Source of the DNA: Streptomyces sp. NBC_00433
GTDB lineage: Bacteria; Actinomycetota; Actinomycetes; Streptomycetales; Streptomycetaceae
Length of the DNA stretch: 64,000 nt
Assembly (NCBI GenBank): GCA_036015235.1
Contig: CP107926.1
Coordinates: 1,860,001-1,924,000, forward strand
Direction: 5' to 3'
Part shown: positions 32,556-41,217 of the stretch, piece by piece
How positions within the stretch are numbered: position 1 is the stretch's first letter
Layout of the letters: every line of letters begins with the position of its first letter
Notes under the pieces: generated by a model
What the model saw: only the letters and a program-made list of their open reading frames with translations
The model's database searches: none
Told to the model about the DNA's origin: nothing
Translations under genes and position numbers: made by a program

Positions 32556-32776
32556 CGCTCGAATGCATCGTGCACGGCGGCCTGGTGACGCAGCCGCCGC
32601 GCATGCGCAGCACCACGTAGGTCCGGCATCATCGCGGCGCGGCCCCGGGACAGGGCCGGCCGGCATCCCGCGCGGGCGCGCACATTTCGCGACCGGCCCG
32701 CGACTCCGCCTCACCACCGCCTCCCAGCCGTGCGCGCACCGCCGCGCCCGGTCTCCTCAGCGTCTGGAGTCACGCG

Positions 32777-34633
32777 ATGGACCGTCCCTCAGCAGCCTCG
32801 GAATCCGCAGCTCCCGCCCCGGCGCCGTCCCCGGCGCCGTCCAATGAAGCCGCCGCCATTCCCCCGTCCGTCATCGCCGTGGTCGGCCTGGGCACCATGG
32901 GCTCCGGCATCGCCGAGATCATGGCCAGGGCCGGGCACGAGGTGGTCGGCGTCGACATCGACGTCGCCGCCGCCCGCCGCGCGGTCACCGCGCTGGAGGC
33001 CTCCACCGCGCGCGCGGTGGAGCGCGGCCGCTGCACCGCCTCCGAGCGCGACGACGCGCTCGCCCGCTTCCGCACCTTCCCCGACCTCCAGGCCGCCGCG
33101 GCAGCCGACCTGGTCATCGAGGTGGTGGACGAGCGCTACGACACCAAGCGCGAGGTCATCACCGCGCTCGACCGGATCGTCAAGCCGGGCGCGATCCTGG
33201 CCACCGGGACCAACGCGCTGTCGGTGACCCGGCTCGCGGCCGAGACCGGCCGCCCCGACCGGGTGCTCGGCCTGCACTTCTTCGCGCCCGCGCAGGTCAT
33301 GAAGCTGGTCGAGGTGGTGTCCACGGTGCTGACCTCGCCGGAGACCACCGCGGCCGTCACCGCGCTGGTGCGCAGCCTCGGCAAGGAGCCGGTGCCGGTC
33401 GGCGACCGGCCGGGATTCATCGCCGACGGGCTGCTCTTCGGGTATCTGAACCAGGCCGCCGCGATGTACGAGGCCAGGTATGCCACCAGGGAGGACATCG
33501 ACGCGGCGATGCGGCTGGGCTGCGGCCTGCCGATGGGCCCGCTGGCGCTGCTCGACCTGATCGGCGTGGACACCGCGACCACCGTCCTCGACGCGATGTA
33601 CGAGGCGAGCAAGGACCGGCTGCACGCCCCCGCGCCCGTGCTGCGGCAGCTCACCGCGGCCGGGCTGCTGGGCCGCAAGTCGGGCCGCGGCTTCTACAGC
33701 TACGAGGCCCCCGGCGCTTCCACGGTGGTGCCGGACGCGGAGACCCCGGCGGAGGGCCGGGGGCCGGCGCGGATCCGTGCCGTCGGCAGTGTCGGGGTGG
33801 CCGGCTCGGGGACCATGGCGACGGGTATCGCCGAGGTCTTCGCGAAGGCCGGCTTCCCGGTGCAACTGGCCGCGCGCAGCCCGCAGAAGGCCGAGAAGGC
33901 GGTGGCGCGGCTGGCGAAGTCGCTGGACCGCTCGGTGGCGCGGGGACGGCTCAGCGCGGAGCAGCGCGACGCGGCCGTGGCCCTGGTCACCCCCGCGGCC
34001 TCCTACGACGCCCTGGGGCAGGCCGACCTGGTGGTCGAGGCGGTCACCGAGGACCTCTTCGTCAAGCAGGAGCTCTTCCGGGTCCTGGACAAGGTGTGCA
34101 GGCCGGGCGCGGTGCTCGCCACCACGACCTCCTCGCTGCCGGTGGTCGCGATCGCCCGATCCACCGGGCGCCCGCAGGACGTCGTCGGGATGCACTTCTT
34201 CAACCCGGCGCCCGCGATGAAGCTGGTCGAGGTGGTGCACACGGTGCTCACCGCCGACGATGTGCGGGCCACCGTCCACCAGGTGTGCGGTGCCCTGCGC
34301 AAGCACCCGGTGGACTGCGGCGACCGGGCGGGCTTCATCGTCAACGCCCTGCTCTTCCCGTACCTGAACAACGCGGTGAAGATGGTGCAGGACCACTACG
34401 CGAGCGTGGACGCGATCGACGCGGCGATGAAGCTCGGCGGCGGCTACCCGATGGGGCCCTTCGAACTGCTCGACGTGGTGGGCCTCGACGTGTCGCTGGC
34501 GATCGAGCAGGTGCTGCACGAGGAGTTCCGCGATCCGGGACTCGCGCCCGCGCCGCTGCTCGAACACCTGGTGTCCGCCGGCTGCCTGGGCCGCAAGACC
34601 GGTCGGGGCTTCCGCGAGTATGCCCGCCGCTGA
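32777..34633 (+). CDS. Tandem 3-hydroxyacyl-CoA dehydrogenase (two fused copies)
   Basis: 618 aa made of two complete 3-hydroxybutyryl-CoA dehydrogenase units (about 30-315 and 335-618), each with a Rossmann NAD domain and a helical C-terminal domain. Both keep the catalytic His (167 and 473) and Glu in HFF-type and KLVEVV motifs. They differ in complementary ways: copy one has Asp217 where the catalytic Asn is expected, while copy two has Asn523; copy two has GSGTMA (Ala348) in place of the third Gly of GxGxxG. The enzyme should make or oxidise 3-hydroxybutyryl-CoA, feeding the crotonyl-CoA used by the downstream Ccr. Confidence 0.87.
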   Translation: MDRPSAASESAAPAPAPSPAPSNEAAAIPPSVIAVVGLGTMGSGIAEIMARAGHEVVGVDIDVAAARRAVTALEASTARAVERGRCTASERDDALARFRTFPDLQAAAAADLVIEVVDERYDTKREVITALDRIVKPGAILATGTNALSVTRLAAETGRPDRVLGLHFFAPAQVMKLVEVVSTVLTSPETTAAVTALVRSLGKEPVPVGDRPGFIADGLLFGYLNQAAAMYEARYATREDIDAAMRLGCGLPMGPLALLDLIGVDTATTVLDAMYEASKDRLHAPAPVLRQLTAAGLLGRKSGRGFYSYEAPGASTVVPDAETPAEGRGPARIRAVGSVGVAGSGTMATGIAEVFAKAGFPVQLAARSPQKAEKAVARLAKSLDRSVARGRLSAEQRDAAVALVTPAASYDALGQADLVVEAVTEDLFVKQELFRVLDKVCRPGAVLATTTSSLPVVAIARSTGRPQDVVGMHFFNPAPAMKLVEVVHTVLTADDVRATVHQVCGALRKHPVDCGDRAGFIVNALLFPYLNNAVKMVQDHYASVDAIDAAMKLGGGYPMGPFELLDVVGLDVSLAIEQVLHEEFRDPGLAPAPLLEHLVSAGCLGRKTGRGFREYARR

Positions 34634-34713
34634 CCGGCCGGCGGGCCGCGGATCCCGTGCGGCGGGCTGGGGCGGTTTCCCCCCCGGCCGCCGGACGGGC
34701 GGGTCCTTCGTGT

Positions 34714-34719
34714 TACGTT
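34714..34719 (+). promoter_or_regulatory. -10 hexamer giving a leaderless TetR mRNA
   Basis: TACGTT ends 6 nt before the TetR ATG, with no ribosome-binding site between. This is the spacing of actinobacterial leaderless promoters. The gap to the preceding stop is under 100 bases, so the TetR gene likely has its own promoter as well as possible read-through. Confidence 0.45.
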
Positions 34720-34725
34720 CCCCAC

Positions 34726-35517
34726 ATGTCCCAGTCCGCGAAGTCCGGTGCCCCCGAGACCGCGACCGTCCGCCGCGCCGCCGCCCAGCGCCACCGGGTA
34801 CGGCAGGACCTCGCGTCGGCCGCGATGCACCTGTTCGCGACGCAGGGCTACGAGGCGACCACGGTCGACGAGATCGCGGCGACGGCCGGTGTGGCGCGGC
34901 GGACCTTCTTCCGGCACTTCCGGTCCAAGGAAGAGGCGATCTTCCCCGACCACGACGACACGCTGGTCCGCGTCCAGGCCGTGCTGGACTCCGCCGACCC
35001 GCACGAGCACCCGCTGGACACCGTGTGCCGCGGTATCACCGAGGTGCTGCGGATGTACGCGCAGGTGCCCGAGGTGTCGGTGGAGCGCTACCGGCTGACC
35101 CGCGAGGTGCCGACGCTGCGGGAGCGCGAGATCGCCTCGGTGGCCCGCTACGAGCGTCTCTTCACGCGCTATCTGCTGGGCCACTTCGACGAGGGCGCCC
35201 AGGGCTACGGCGACGACGACCCGCTGCTCGCCGAGGTCGCCGCCTCCGCGGTGGTCGCCGCGCACAACCATGTGCTGCGGCGCTGGCTGCGGGCGGACGG
35301 CAAGGGCGACGTCGAGGCGCAGCTCGACCACGCCTTCGACGTCATCAAGGCGACCTTCGGCACCGGCATCGGGGCCGGGCGCATACCCTCCAGGGCCGCC
35401 TCCACGACCCCGGCGACGGTGTCCAGGCACGGCGAGGTGGTGGTCGCGGTGGCACGTACCGACGCCTCACCCGCGCAGATCCTGCGCAGCATCGAAGAGG
35501 CGCTGCGCAAGGCCTGA
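34726..35517 (+). CDS. TetR-family regulator next to ccr
   Basis: 263 aa. Residues about 22-70 form the TetR helix-turn-helix (ATQGYEATTVDEIAATAGVARRTFFRHFRSKEEAIF). The C-terminal ligand domain is longer than usual, ending with a 50-residue tail (GRIPSRAAS... EEALRKA). It sits directly upstream of the ccr operon and is the obvious candidate to bind the two TGGCAC-N3-GTGCCA-type operators in the ccr promoter, probably released by an acyl-CoA ester. The ligand is inference from context. Confidence 0.85.
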   Translation: MSQSAKSGAPETATVRRAAAQRHRVRQDLASAAMHLFATQGYEATTVDEIAATAGVARRTFFRHFRSKEEAIFPDHDDTLVRVQAVLDSADPHEHPLDTVCRGITEVLRMYAQVPEVSVERYRLTREVPTLREREIASVARYERLFTRYLLGHFDEGAQGYGDDDPLLAEVAASAVVAAHNHVLRRWLRADGKGDVEAQLDHAFDVIKATFGTGIGAGRIPSRAASTTPATVSRHGEVVVAVARTDASPAQILRSIEEALRKA

Positions 35518-35896
35518 GCACCCTCCCGCACCCCCTGAACAGCGGTTGTCCGGTTTCCCGGGCGGCCGCTGTTGCCCGTTTCGGGCCGCGGGGTGACACT
35601 GAGAAGAAAAAATGGCACGCAGTGTCTTTACAACTGGCACGCAGTGCCATACGGTATCCCCAGTCCGGGCGGACGGCATGCGGTGATCCCCCGCAGGCCG
35701 GCTGTCCCCCAGGCCCCGGACGCCTGCGTCACAGGCATTCCGCGCCACCGCGCGGACCTTCCCACCGTCAAGCCCTTGGCCGGACCGACGGCGGCACCTC
35801 CATCCCACCCGACCCCCGCGTTCCCGCGCACACCACCGCACACACAGCCCCGTACCACCGGTGTGCACGCGGAACGCTTCGCCGGAGGCGAGTCAT
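35518..35896. other. ccr promoter and 5' leader
   Basis: 379 bases without a gene. The first 140 bases hold the operator/promoter listed separately. From the predicted transcription start near 35662, an untranslated leader of about 235 nt runs to the ccr ATG; GGAGG at 35884-35888 is the ribosome-binding site. The leader is rich in C and has no riboswitch I can recognise. Confidence 0.6.
35613..35655 (+). promoter_or_regulatory. ccr promoter with two TetR-type operators
   Basis: TTTACA (35627-35632), a 17-bp spacer and TACGGT (35650-35655) form a good sigma-70-type promoter. A perfect inverted repeat TGGCAC-GCA-GTGCCA (35635-35649) fills the spacer, and a near copy TGGCACGCAGTGTCT (35613-35627) ends at the first base of the -35. 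The two copies are 22 bp apart, about two helical turns. Binding by the adjacent TetR protein would block RNA polymerase. Assignment of the regulator is inference. Confidence 0.7.
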
Positions 35897-37306
35897 ATGA
35901 AGGAAATCCTGGACGCGATCCTCGAAACCGACACCACGGCCGCCGACTTCGCGGCACTGAAGATGCCCACCTCCTACCGCGCGGTCACCGTGCACAAGGA
36001 CGAGGCGGAGATGTTCGCCGGCCTGGCCACCCGGGACAAGGACCCGCGCAGCTCGCTGCACCTCGACGAGGTGCCGGTGCCGGAGATCGGCCCCGGCGAG
36101 GCCCTGGTCGCGGTGATGGCCAGCTCGGTGAACTACAACTCGGTCTGGACCTCGATCTTCGAGCCGGTCTCGACCTTCGCCTTCCTGGAGCGCTACGGCC
36201 GCCTGTCGCCGCTGGGCAAGCGGCACGACCTGCCCTACCACGTCATCGGCTCCGACCTGTCGGGCGTGGTGCTGCGCACCGGCCCCGGGGTGAACAAGTG
36301 GAAGCCCGGCGACCGGGTCGTCGCGCACTGCCTGAGCGTGGAGCTGGAGTCGGCCGACGGCCACAACGACACGATGCTCGACCCCGAGCAGCGGATCTGG
36401 GGCTTCGAGACCAACTTCGGCGGCCTGGCCGAGATCGCCCTGGTCAAGTCCAACCAGCTGATGCCCAAGCCGGAGCACCTGAGCTGGGAGGAGGCGGCCG
36501 CACCTGGCCTGGTCAATTCCACCGCCTACCGCCAGCTGGTCTCCCGCAACGGCGCCGGCATGAAGCAGGGCGACAACGTCCTGATCTGGGGCGCCAGCGG
36601 CGGACTCGGCTCCTACGCCACGCAGTTCGCGCTGGCCGGCGGCGCCAACCCGATCTGCGTCGTCTCCAGCCCGGAGAAGGCGGATATCTGCCACCGCATG
36701 GGCGCGAACGCGGTCATCGACCGCAGCGCGGACGGCTACCGCTTCTGGCGCGACGAGCACACCCAGGACCCCCGCGAGTGGAAGCGCTTCGGCGGCCGCA
36801 TCCGCGAACTGACCGACGGCGAGGACGTCGACATCGTCTTCGAGCACCCCGGCAGGGAGACCTTCGGCGCCTCGGTCTACGTGACCCGCAAGGGCGGCAC
36901 GATCGTCACCTGCGCCTCCACCAGCGGTTACACCCACGAATACGACAACCGCTACCTGTGGATGAGCCTCAAGAAGATCGTCGGCTCGCACTTCGCCAAC
37001 TACCGCGAGGCGTGGGAGGCCAACCGGCTGGTCGCCAAGGGCAAGATCCACCCGACCCTGTCGCGCACCTACAGCCTGGCGGAAACCGGCCAGGCCGCCT
37101 ACGACGTCCACCGCAACCTCCACCACGGCAAGGTCGGCGTCCTGGCGCTGGCCCCCGAGGAGGGCATGGGCGTGACGAACCCGGCCCTGCGAGACCAGCA
37201 CCTCCCGGCGATCAATTTGTTCCGTGACGCGTCAGCGGAGCGGACCGACGAGCACAGCCGTGACGCGTCAGCGGAACAGGCCGGCGAGCGCGGCAGGGTC
37301 GCCTGA
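35897..37306 (+). CDS. ccr: Crotonyl-CoA carboxylase/reductase
   Basis: 469 aa zinc-free MDR-superfamily reductase. It joins CO2 to crotonyl-CoA with NADPH to give (2S)-ethylmalonyl-CoA. The nucleotide site is WGASGGLGSYATQFA (about 231-245). The residues known to form the CO2 pocket in the Kitasatospora setae enzyme, Asn81, Phe170, Glu171 and His365, are all present at those same numbers here. GGAGG supports the ATG. The C-terminus has a 12-codon in-frame duplication (RDASAE twice). Its stop overlaps the meaA start by one base (TGATG). Ethylmalonyl-CoA serves acetate assimilation and polyketide extender supply. Confidence 0.95.
   Translation: MKEILDAILETDTTAADFAALKMPTSYRAVTVHKDEAEMFAGLATRDKDPRSSLHLDEVPVPEIGPGEALVAVMASSVNYNSVWTSIFEPVSTFAFLERYGRLSPLGKRHDLPYHVIGSDLSGVVLRTGPGVNKWKPGDRVVAHCLSVELESADGHNDTMLDPEQRIWGFETNFGGLAEIALVKSNQLMPKPEHLSWEEAAAPGLVNSTAYRQLVSRNGAGMKQGDNVLIWGASGGLGSYATQFALAGGANPICVVSSPEKADICHRMGANAVIDRSADGYRFWRDEHTQDPREWKRFGGRIRELTDGEDVDIVFEHPGRETFGASVYVTRKGGTIVTCASTSGYTHEYDNRYLWMSLKKIVGSHFANYREAWEANRLVAKGKIHPTLSRTYSLAETGQAAYDVHRNLHHGKVGVLALAPEEGMGVTNPALRDQHLPAINLFRDASAERTDEHSRDASAEQAGERGRVA
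37222..37275. repeat. 36-nt in-frame duplication at the ccr 3' end
   Basis: CCGTGACGCGTCAGCGGA occurs at 37222-37239 and again at 37258-37275, exactly 36 nt apart, so 12 codons are repeated in the C-terminal tail. Each copy carries the palindrome TGACGCGTCA. The repeat falls after the last conserved residues of the enzyme and may alter only the tail, or the palindromes may be protein-binding sites. Confidence 0.8.
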
Positions 37307-39309
37307 TGACCGCCGCACCGGGCAGCAAGGACCGCCCCTGGCTCATGCGGACCTACGCCGGGCACTCCACCGCCGAGGCCTCCAACGCGCTCTACCGCAG
37401 CAACCTCGACAAGGGCCAGACCGGCCTGTCCGTGGCCTTCGACCTGCCGACGCAGACCGGCTACGACGCCGACCACGTCCTGGCCCGCGGCGAGGTCGGC
37501 AGGGTCGGGGTGCCGGTCGCGCACCTCGGCGACATGCGGCGGCTGTTCGAGGACATCCCGCTGGAGCGGATGAACACCTCGATGACCATCAACGCCACCG
37601 CCATGTGGCTGCTGGCGCTCTACCAGGTGGTCGCGGAGGAGCAGGGAGCGGACATCACCGCCCTCCAGGGAACCACCCAGAACGACATCGTCAAGGAGTA
37701 CCTGTCCCGCGGTACGCATGTCTTCCCGCCGGTGCCGTCGCTGCGGCTGACCACGGACATGATCACGTACACCGTCCACCACATGCCGCGGTGGAACCCG
37801 ATCAACATCTGCAGCTACCACCTGCAGGAGGCCGGGGCCACGCCCGTGCAGGAGATCGCCTACGCGATGTCCACCGCGGTCGCGGTGCTCGACGCGGTCT
37901 TCGCGTCGGGGCAGGTGCCGCAGGAGCGCAGGGGCGAGGTGGTCGGCCGGATCTCCTTCTTCGTCAACGCCGGCGTCCGCTTCGTCGAGGAGATGTGCAA
38001 GATGCGGGCCTTCGGGCGTATCTGGGACACCGTCACACGGGAGCGCTACGGCATCGAGGACCCCAGGCACCGGCGCTTCCGGTACGGCGTGCAGGTCAAC
38101 TCGCTGGGCCTGACCGAGGCGCAGCCGGAGAACAACGTGCAGCGCATCGTGCTGGAGATGCTGGCCGTCACACTGTCCAAGGACGCCCGCGCCCGCGCGG
38201 TCCAGCTGCCCGCCTGGAACGAGGCGCTGGGCCTGCCCAGGCCGTGGGACCAGCAGTGGAGCCTGCGCATACAGCAGGTGCTGGCGCACGAGAGCGACCT
38301 GCTCGAATACGCCGACATCTTCGACGGCAGCCATGTGGTCGAGGCGAAGGTCGCCGAGCTGGTGGAGCGGGCGACCGCCGAGATGGCGCACATCGAGGAG
38401 CTGGGCGGCGCGATGGCGGCCGTCGAGTCCGGCTATCTGAAGTCCGAGCTGGTCGCCTCGCACGCCGCGCGCCGGGCGAGGATCGAGTCGGGCGAGGAGA
38501 AGATCGTCGGTGTCAACATCCATGAGGGCACCGAGCCCAGCCCGCTGACCGCCGACCTGGACACCGCGATCATGACGGTCGACCCGGCGAACGAGGCCCG
38601 GGTGGTGGCCGCGCTGCACGGCTGGCGGCTGGCCCGCGACGAGCCGCGCGCGCAGGCCGCGCTGGACGCGCTGCGGTCGGCGGCGGCCGGCACGGAGAAC
38701 CTGATGGCGGCGACGCTGGACTGCGCGCGGGCGGGCGTGACGACCGGCGAGTGGTCCTGGGCGCTGCGGGACGTCTTCGGCGAATACCGCGCCCCGACCG
38801 GGGTGGGCGCCGCGCCGGTCGCGGTGTCGGCGGAGGACGGCAGCCCGCTGGCCGACGTACGCCGCAAGGTGGCGGCGACCGCGAAGGAGCTGGGCGGCGG
38901 GCGGCTGCGGCTGCTGGTCGGCAAGCCGGGCCTCGACGGGCACTCCAACGGCGCCGAGCAGATAGCGGTACGCGCCAGGGACGCCGGTTTCGAGGTGGTC
39001 TACCAGGGGATCAGGCTGACCCCCGAGCAGATCGTGTCGGCCGCGGTCGCCGAGGATGTGCACTGCGTGGGCCTGTCGATCCTGTCCGGGTCGCACGCCG
39101 CGCTGGTGCCCGACGTGCTGGAGCGGCTGCGCAGGGCGGGGGTGGACGACATCCCGGTGGTCGTCGGCGGCATCATTCCGGCCGCGGACGCGACCGTGTT
39201 GAAGGCCGCCGGTGTGGCGGCGGTGTTCACACCCAAGGACTTCGGTATCACCGGGATCATCGGCCGGATCGTGGACGAGATCCGGCTCGCGAACAAGCTG
39301 GAGGTATGA
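37306..39309 (+). CDS. meaA: Ethylmalonyl-CoA mutase (MeaA-type, B12-dependent)
   Basis: 667 aa: an N-terminal TIM-barrel substrate domain (LMRTYAGHSTAEASN, FDLPTQTGYDADH) and a C-terminal cobalamin domain with DGHSNG (Asp544, His546, the lower B12 ligand) and GLSILSGSH. It rearranges ethylmalonyl-CoA to methylsuccinyl-CoA. It is a single-chain mutase, as in Methylobacterium MeaA. The ATG overlaps the ccr stop and its own stop overlaps the maoC start, so expression is tightly coupled. I do not see the usual CoA-lyase gene between meaA and maoC. Confidence 0.93.
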   Translation: MTAAPGSKDRPWLMRTYAGHSTAEASNALYRSNLDKGQTGLSVAFDLPTQTGYDADHVLARGEVGRVGVPVAHLGDMRRLFEDIPLERMNTSMTINATAMWLLALYQVVAEEQGADITALQGTTQNDIVKEYLSRGTHVFPPVPSLRLTTDMITYTVHHMPRWNPINICSYHLQEAGATPVQEIAYAMSTAVAVLDAVFASGQVPQERRGEVVGRISFFVNAGVRFVEEMCKMRAFGRIWDTVTRERYGIEDPRHRRFRYGVQVNSLGLTEAQPENNVQRIVLEMLAVTLSKDARARAVQLPAWNEALGLPRPWDQQWSLRIQQVLAHESDLLEYADIFDGSHVVEAKVAELVERATAEMAHIEELGGAMAAVESGYLKSELVASHAARRARIESGEEKIVGVNIHEGTEPSPLTADLDTAIMTVDPANEARVVAALHGWRLARDEPRAQAALDALRSAAAGTENLMAATLDCARAGVTTGEWSWALRDVFGEYRAPTGVGAAPVAVSAEDGSPLADVRRKVAATAKELGGGRLRLLVGKPGLDGHSNGAEQIAVRARDAGFEVVYQGIRLTPEQIVSAAVAEDVHCVGLSILSGSHAALVPDVLERLRRAGVDDIPVVVGGIIPAADATVLKAAGVAAVFTPKDFGITGIIGRIVDEIRLANKLEV

Positions 39310-39818
39310 CTGTGCAGTTCGGCCGCACATATGAGGAGTTCGAGGTCGGTGCCGTATACAAACACTGGCCGGGAAAGACGGTCACGGAATACGACGACCA
39401 CCTCTTCTGCCTCCTCACGATGAATCACCACCCGCTGCACATGGATGCCAACTACGTGGAGAAGGCGACCGACTTCGGCCGCAATGTGGTGGTCGGGAAC
39501 TACGTCTACTCGCTGCTGCTCGGCATGTCGGTGCCTGACGTGTCGGGAAAGGCCATCGCCAACCTTGAGGTCGAGTCGCTGCGGCATGTGGCACCGACCT
39601 TCCACGGCGACACCGTCTACGGCGAGACGACGGTGCTGGACAAGTGGCCGTCGAAGTCCAAGAGCGACCGCGGCATCGTCCAGGTCGAGACCCGCGGGCA
39701 CAACCAGGACGGCACCCTGGTCTGCGTCTTCCGCCGCAAGGTGATGGTGCCCACCGCCACGTACATCGAGCAGCGGGGCGGGGAACAACCCGGCCGCCCG
39801 CAGCCGGAGGGGAACTGA
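39306..39818 (+). CDS. MaoC-like hot-dog hydratase of the ethylmalonyl-CoA operon
   Basis: 170 aa single hot-dog domain. The hydratase motif region reads TMNHHPLHMDANY with His45; the position of the catalytic Asp in R-specific enoyl-CoA hydratases is Asn40 here. FGRNVVVGNYVYSLLLG is the typical second helix. By context it should hydrate mesaconyl-CoA to beta-methylmalyl-CoA; note that known mesaconyl-CoA hydratases are double hot-dog proteins about twice as long. It starts within meaA's stop (ATGA). Confidence 0.85.
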   Translation: MTVQFGRTYEEFEVGAVYKHWPGKTVTEYDDHLFCLLTMNHHPLHMDANYVEKATDFGRNVVVGNYVYSLLLGMSVPDVSGKAIANLEVESLRHVAPTFHGDTVYGETTVLDKWPSKSKSDRGIVQVETRGHNQDGTLVCVFRRKVMVPTATYIEQRGGEQPGRPQPEGN

Positions 39819-39821
39819 CAG

Positions 39822-41036
39822 ATGGCCGACCGACTCGCGCGGACCGACGGGCTGACCGACGTCCAGCAGGAGATCCTCTCCACCGTCCGTAGTTTCGTGG
39901 ACAAGGAGATCCTGCCGGTCGCCACCGAACTCGAACACCGTGACGAATACCCCACCGACATCGTCGAGGGACTCAAGGAACTGGGCATCTTCGGCCTGAT
40001 GATCCCCGAGGAGTACGGCGGCCTCGGGGAATCACTGCTGACCTACGCGCTGACCGTGGAGGAGATCGCCCGCGGCTGGATGAGCGTGTCGGGCATCATC
40101 AACACGCATTTCATCGTCGCGTACATGATCAAGCAGCACGGGACGCAGGAGCAGAAGGAGCATTTCCTGCCGCGAATGGCGGCCGGCGAGGTGCGCGGCG
40201 CCTTCTCGATGTCGGAGCCGGAGCTCGGCTCCGACGTATCGGCGATCCGCACCAGGGGCGTGCGCGACGGGGACTGCTACGTCGTCAACGGGCAGAAGAT
40301 GTGGCTGACCAACGGCGGCTCGTCGAACCTGGTGGCAGTGCTGTGCCGCACCGACGAGGGGCAGCCGGACGACGCGCCCGCGCACCGGTCGATGACGACC
40401 TTCCTGATCGAGAAGGAGCCCGGCTTCGGGCCAAATCCCTCGGTCCCCGGTCTGACCGTGCCCGGCAAGATCGACAAGATGGGCTACAAGGGCGTCGACA
40501 CCACCGAGCTGATCCTCCAGGACGTGCGGGTGCCCGCCGACCGCGTGCTGGGCGGGGCCGGCGGGCGCGGCTTTTACCAGATGATGGACGGGGTCGAGGT
40601 GGGCCGGGTCAACGTGGCCGCCCGCGGCTGCGGTGTCGCAAAAAGGGCCTTCGAGCTGGGCATCTCCTACGCACAGCAACGGCACACCTTCGGCAAGGCC
40701 ATCGCCGAGCACCAGGCGATCCAGTTCAAGCTCGCCGAAATGGCCACCAAGGTGGAGGCGGCGCACCAGATGATGGTCAATGCCGCACGCAAGAAGGATT
40801 CCGGCGAGCGCAACGACCTGGAAGCCGGGATGGCGAAATATCTGGCGTCAGAGTTCTGCAAAGAGGTCGTGGAGGACGCCTTCCGCATCCACGGCGGCTA
40901 CGGCTTCTCCAAGGAGTACGAGATCGAGCGGCTCTACCGGGAGGCTCCGATGCTGCTGATCGGCGAGGGAACCGCAGAGATCCAGAAAATGATCATCGGC
41001 AGGAGGCTCTTGGAGGAGTACCGAATCCAGGGATGA
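39822..41036 (+). CDS. Acyl-CoA dehydrogenase of the ethylmalonyl-CoA operon
   Basis: 404 aa acyl-CoA dehydrogenase: MSEPELGSDVSAI and WLTNGG contact FAD, and the catalytic Glu lies in LIGEGTAEIQK. Context suggests methylsuccinyl-CoA dehydrogenase, making mesaconyl-CoA, but straight or branched short-chain acyl-CoAs cannot be excluded. It lies 3 bases after maoC and is the last gene of that overlapping set. Known methylsuccinyl-CoA dehydrogenases are longer (about 550 aa), which leaves some doubt. Confidence 0.87.
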   Translation: MADRLARTDGLTDVQQEILSTVRSFVDKEILPVATELEHRDEYPTDIVEGLKELGIFGLMIPEEYGGLGESLLTYALTVEEIARGWMSVSGIINTHFIVAYMIKQHGTQEQKEHFLPRMAAGEVRGAFSMSEPELGSDVSAIRTRGVRDGDCYVVNGQKMWLTNGGSSNLVAVLCRTDEGQPDDAPAHRSMTTFLIEKEPGFGPNPSVPGLTVPGKIDKMGYKGVDTTELILQDVRVPADRVLGGAGGRGFYQMMDGVEVGRVNVAARGCGVAKRAFELGISYAQQRHTFGKAIAEHQAIQFKLAEMATKVEAAHQMMVNAARKKDSGERNDLEAGMAKYLASEFCKEVVEDAFRIHGGYGFSKEYEIERLYREAPMLLIGEGTAEIQKMIIGRRLLEEYRIQG

Positions 41037-41217
41037 ATGTCCGGATTTGATCGGATTTATACGAGGCGAAGGTCACACTGTGTCATGCCCGACGCCACCG
41101 GAACCAGCCATCGACTCGCCCTTGCGCTTGCCCAGTTGCCGGTGTCAGCCGATACCATCGAGCAAAGCCGCCGTCCCCAGAAGTAATTCGCGGCATCCTC
41201 CGCTACGAAGGTCTTCC

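Larger units (their letters stand above)
32397..32776. other. Intergenic gap between radical SAM and hydroxyacyl-CoA dehydrogenase genes
   Basis: 380 bases with no supported gene. It begins with a strong terminator hairpin (listed separately) and later holds a TTAC-N6-GTTA box at 32542-32555, the same geometry as two boxes upstream of the SCP2-like gene. No ribosome-binding site for another frame is convincing. Confidence 0.6.
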
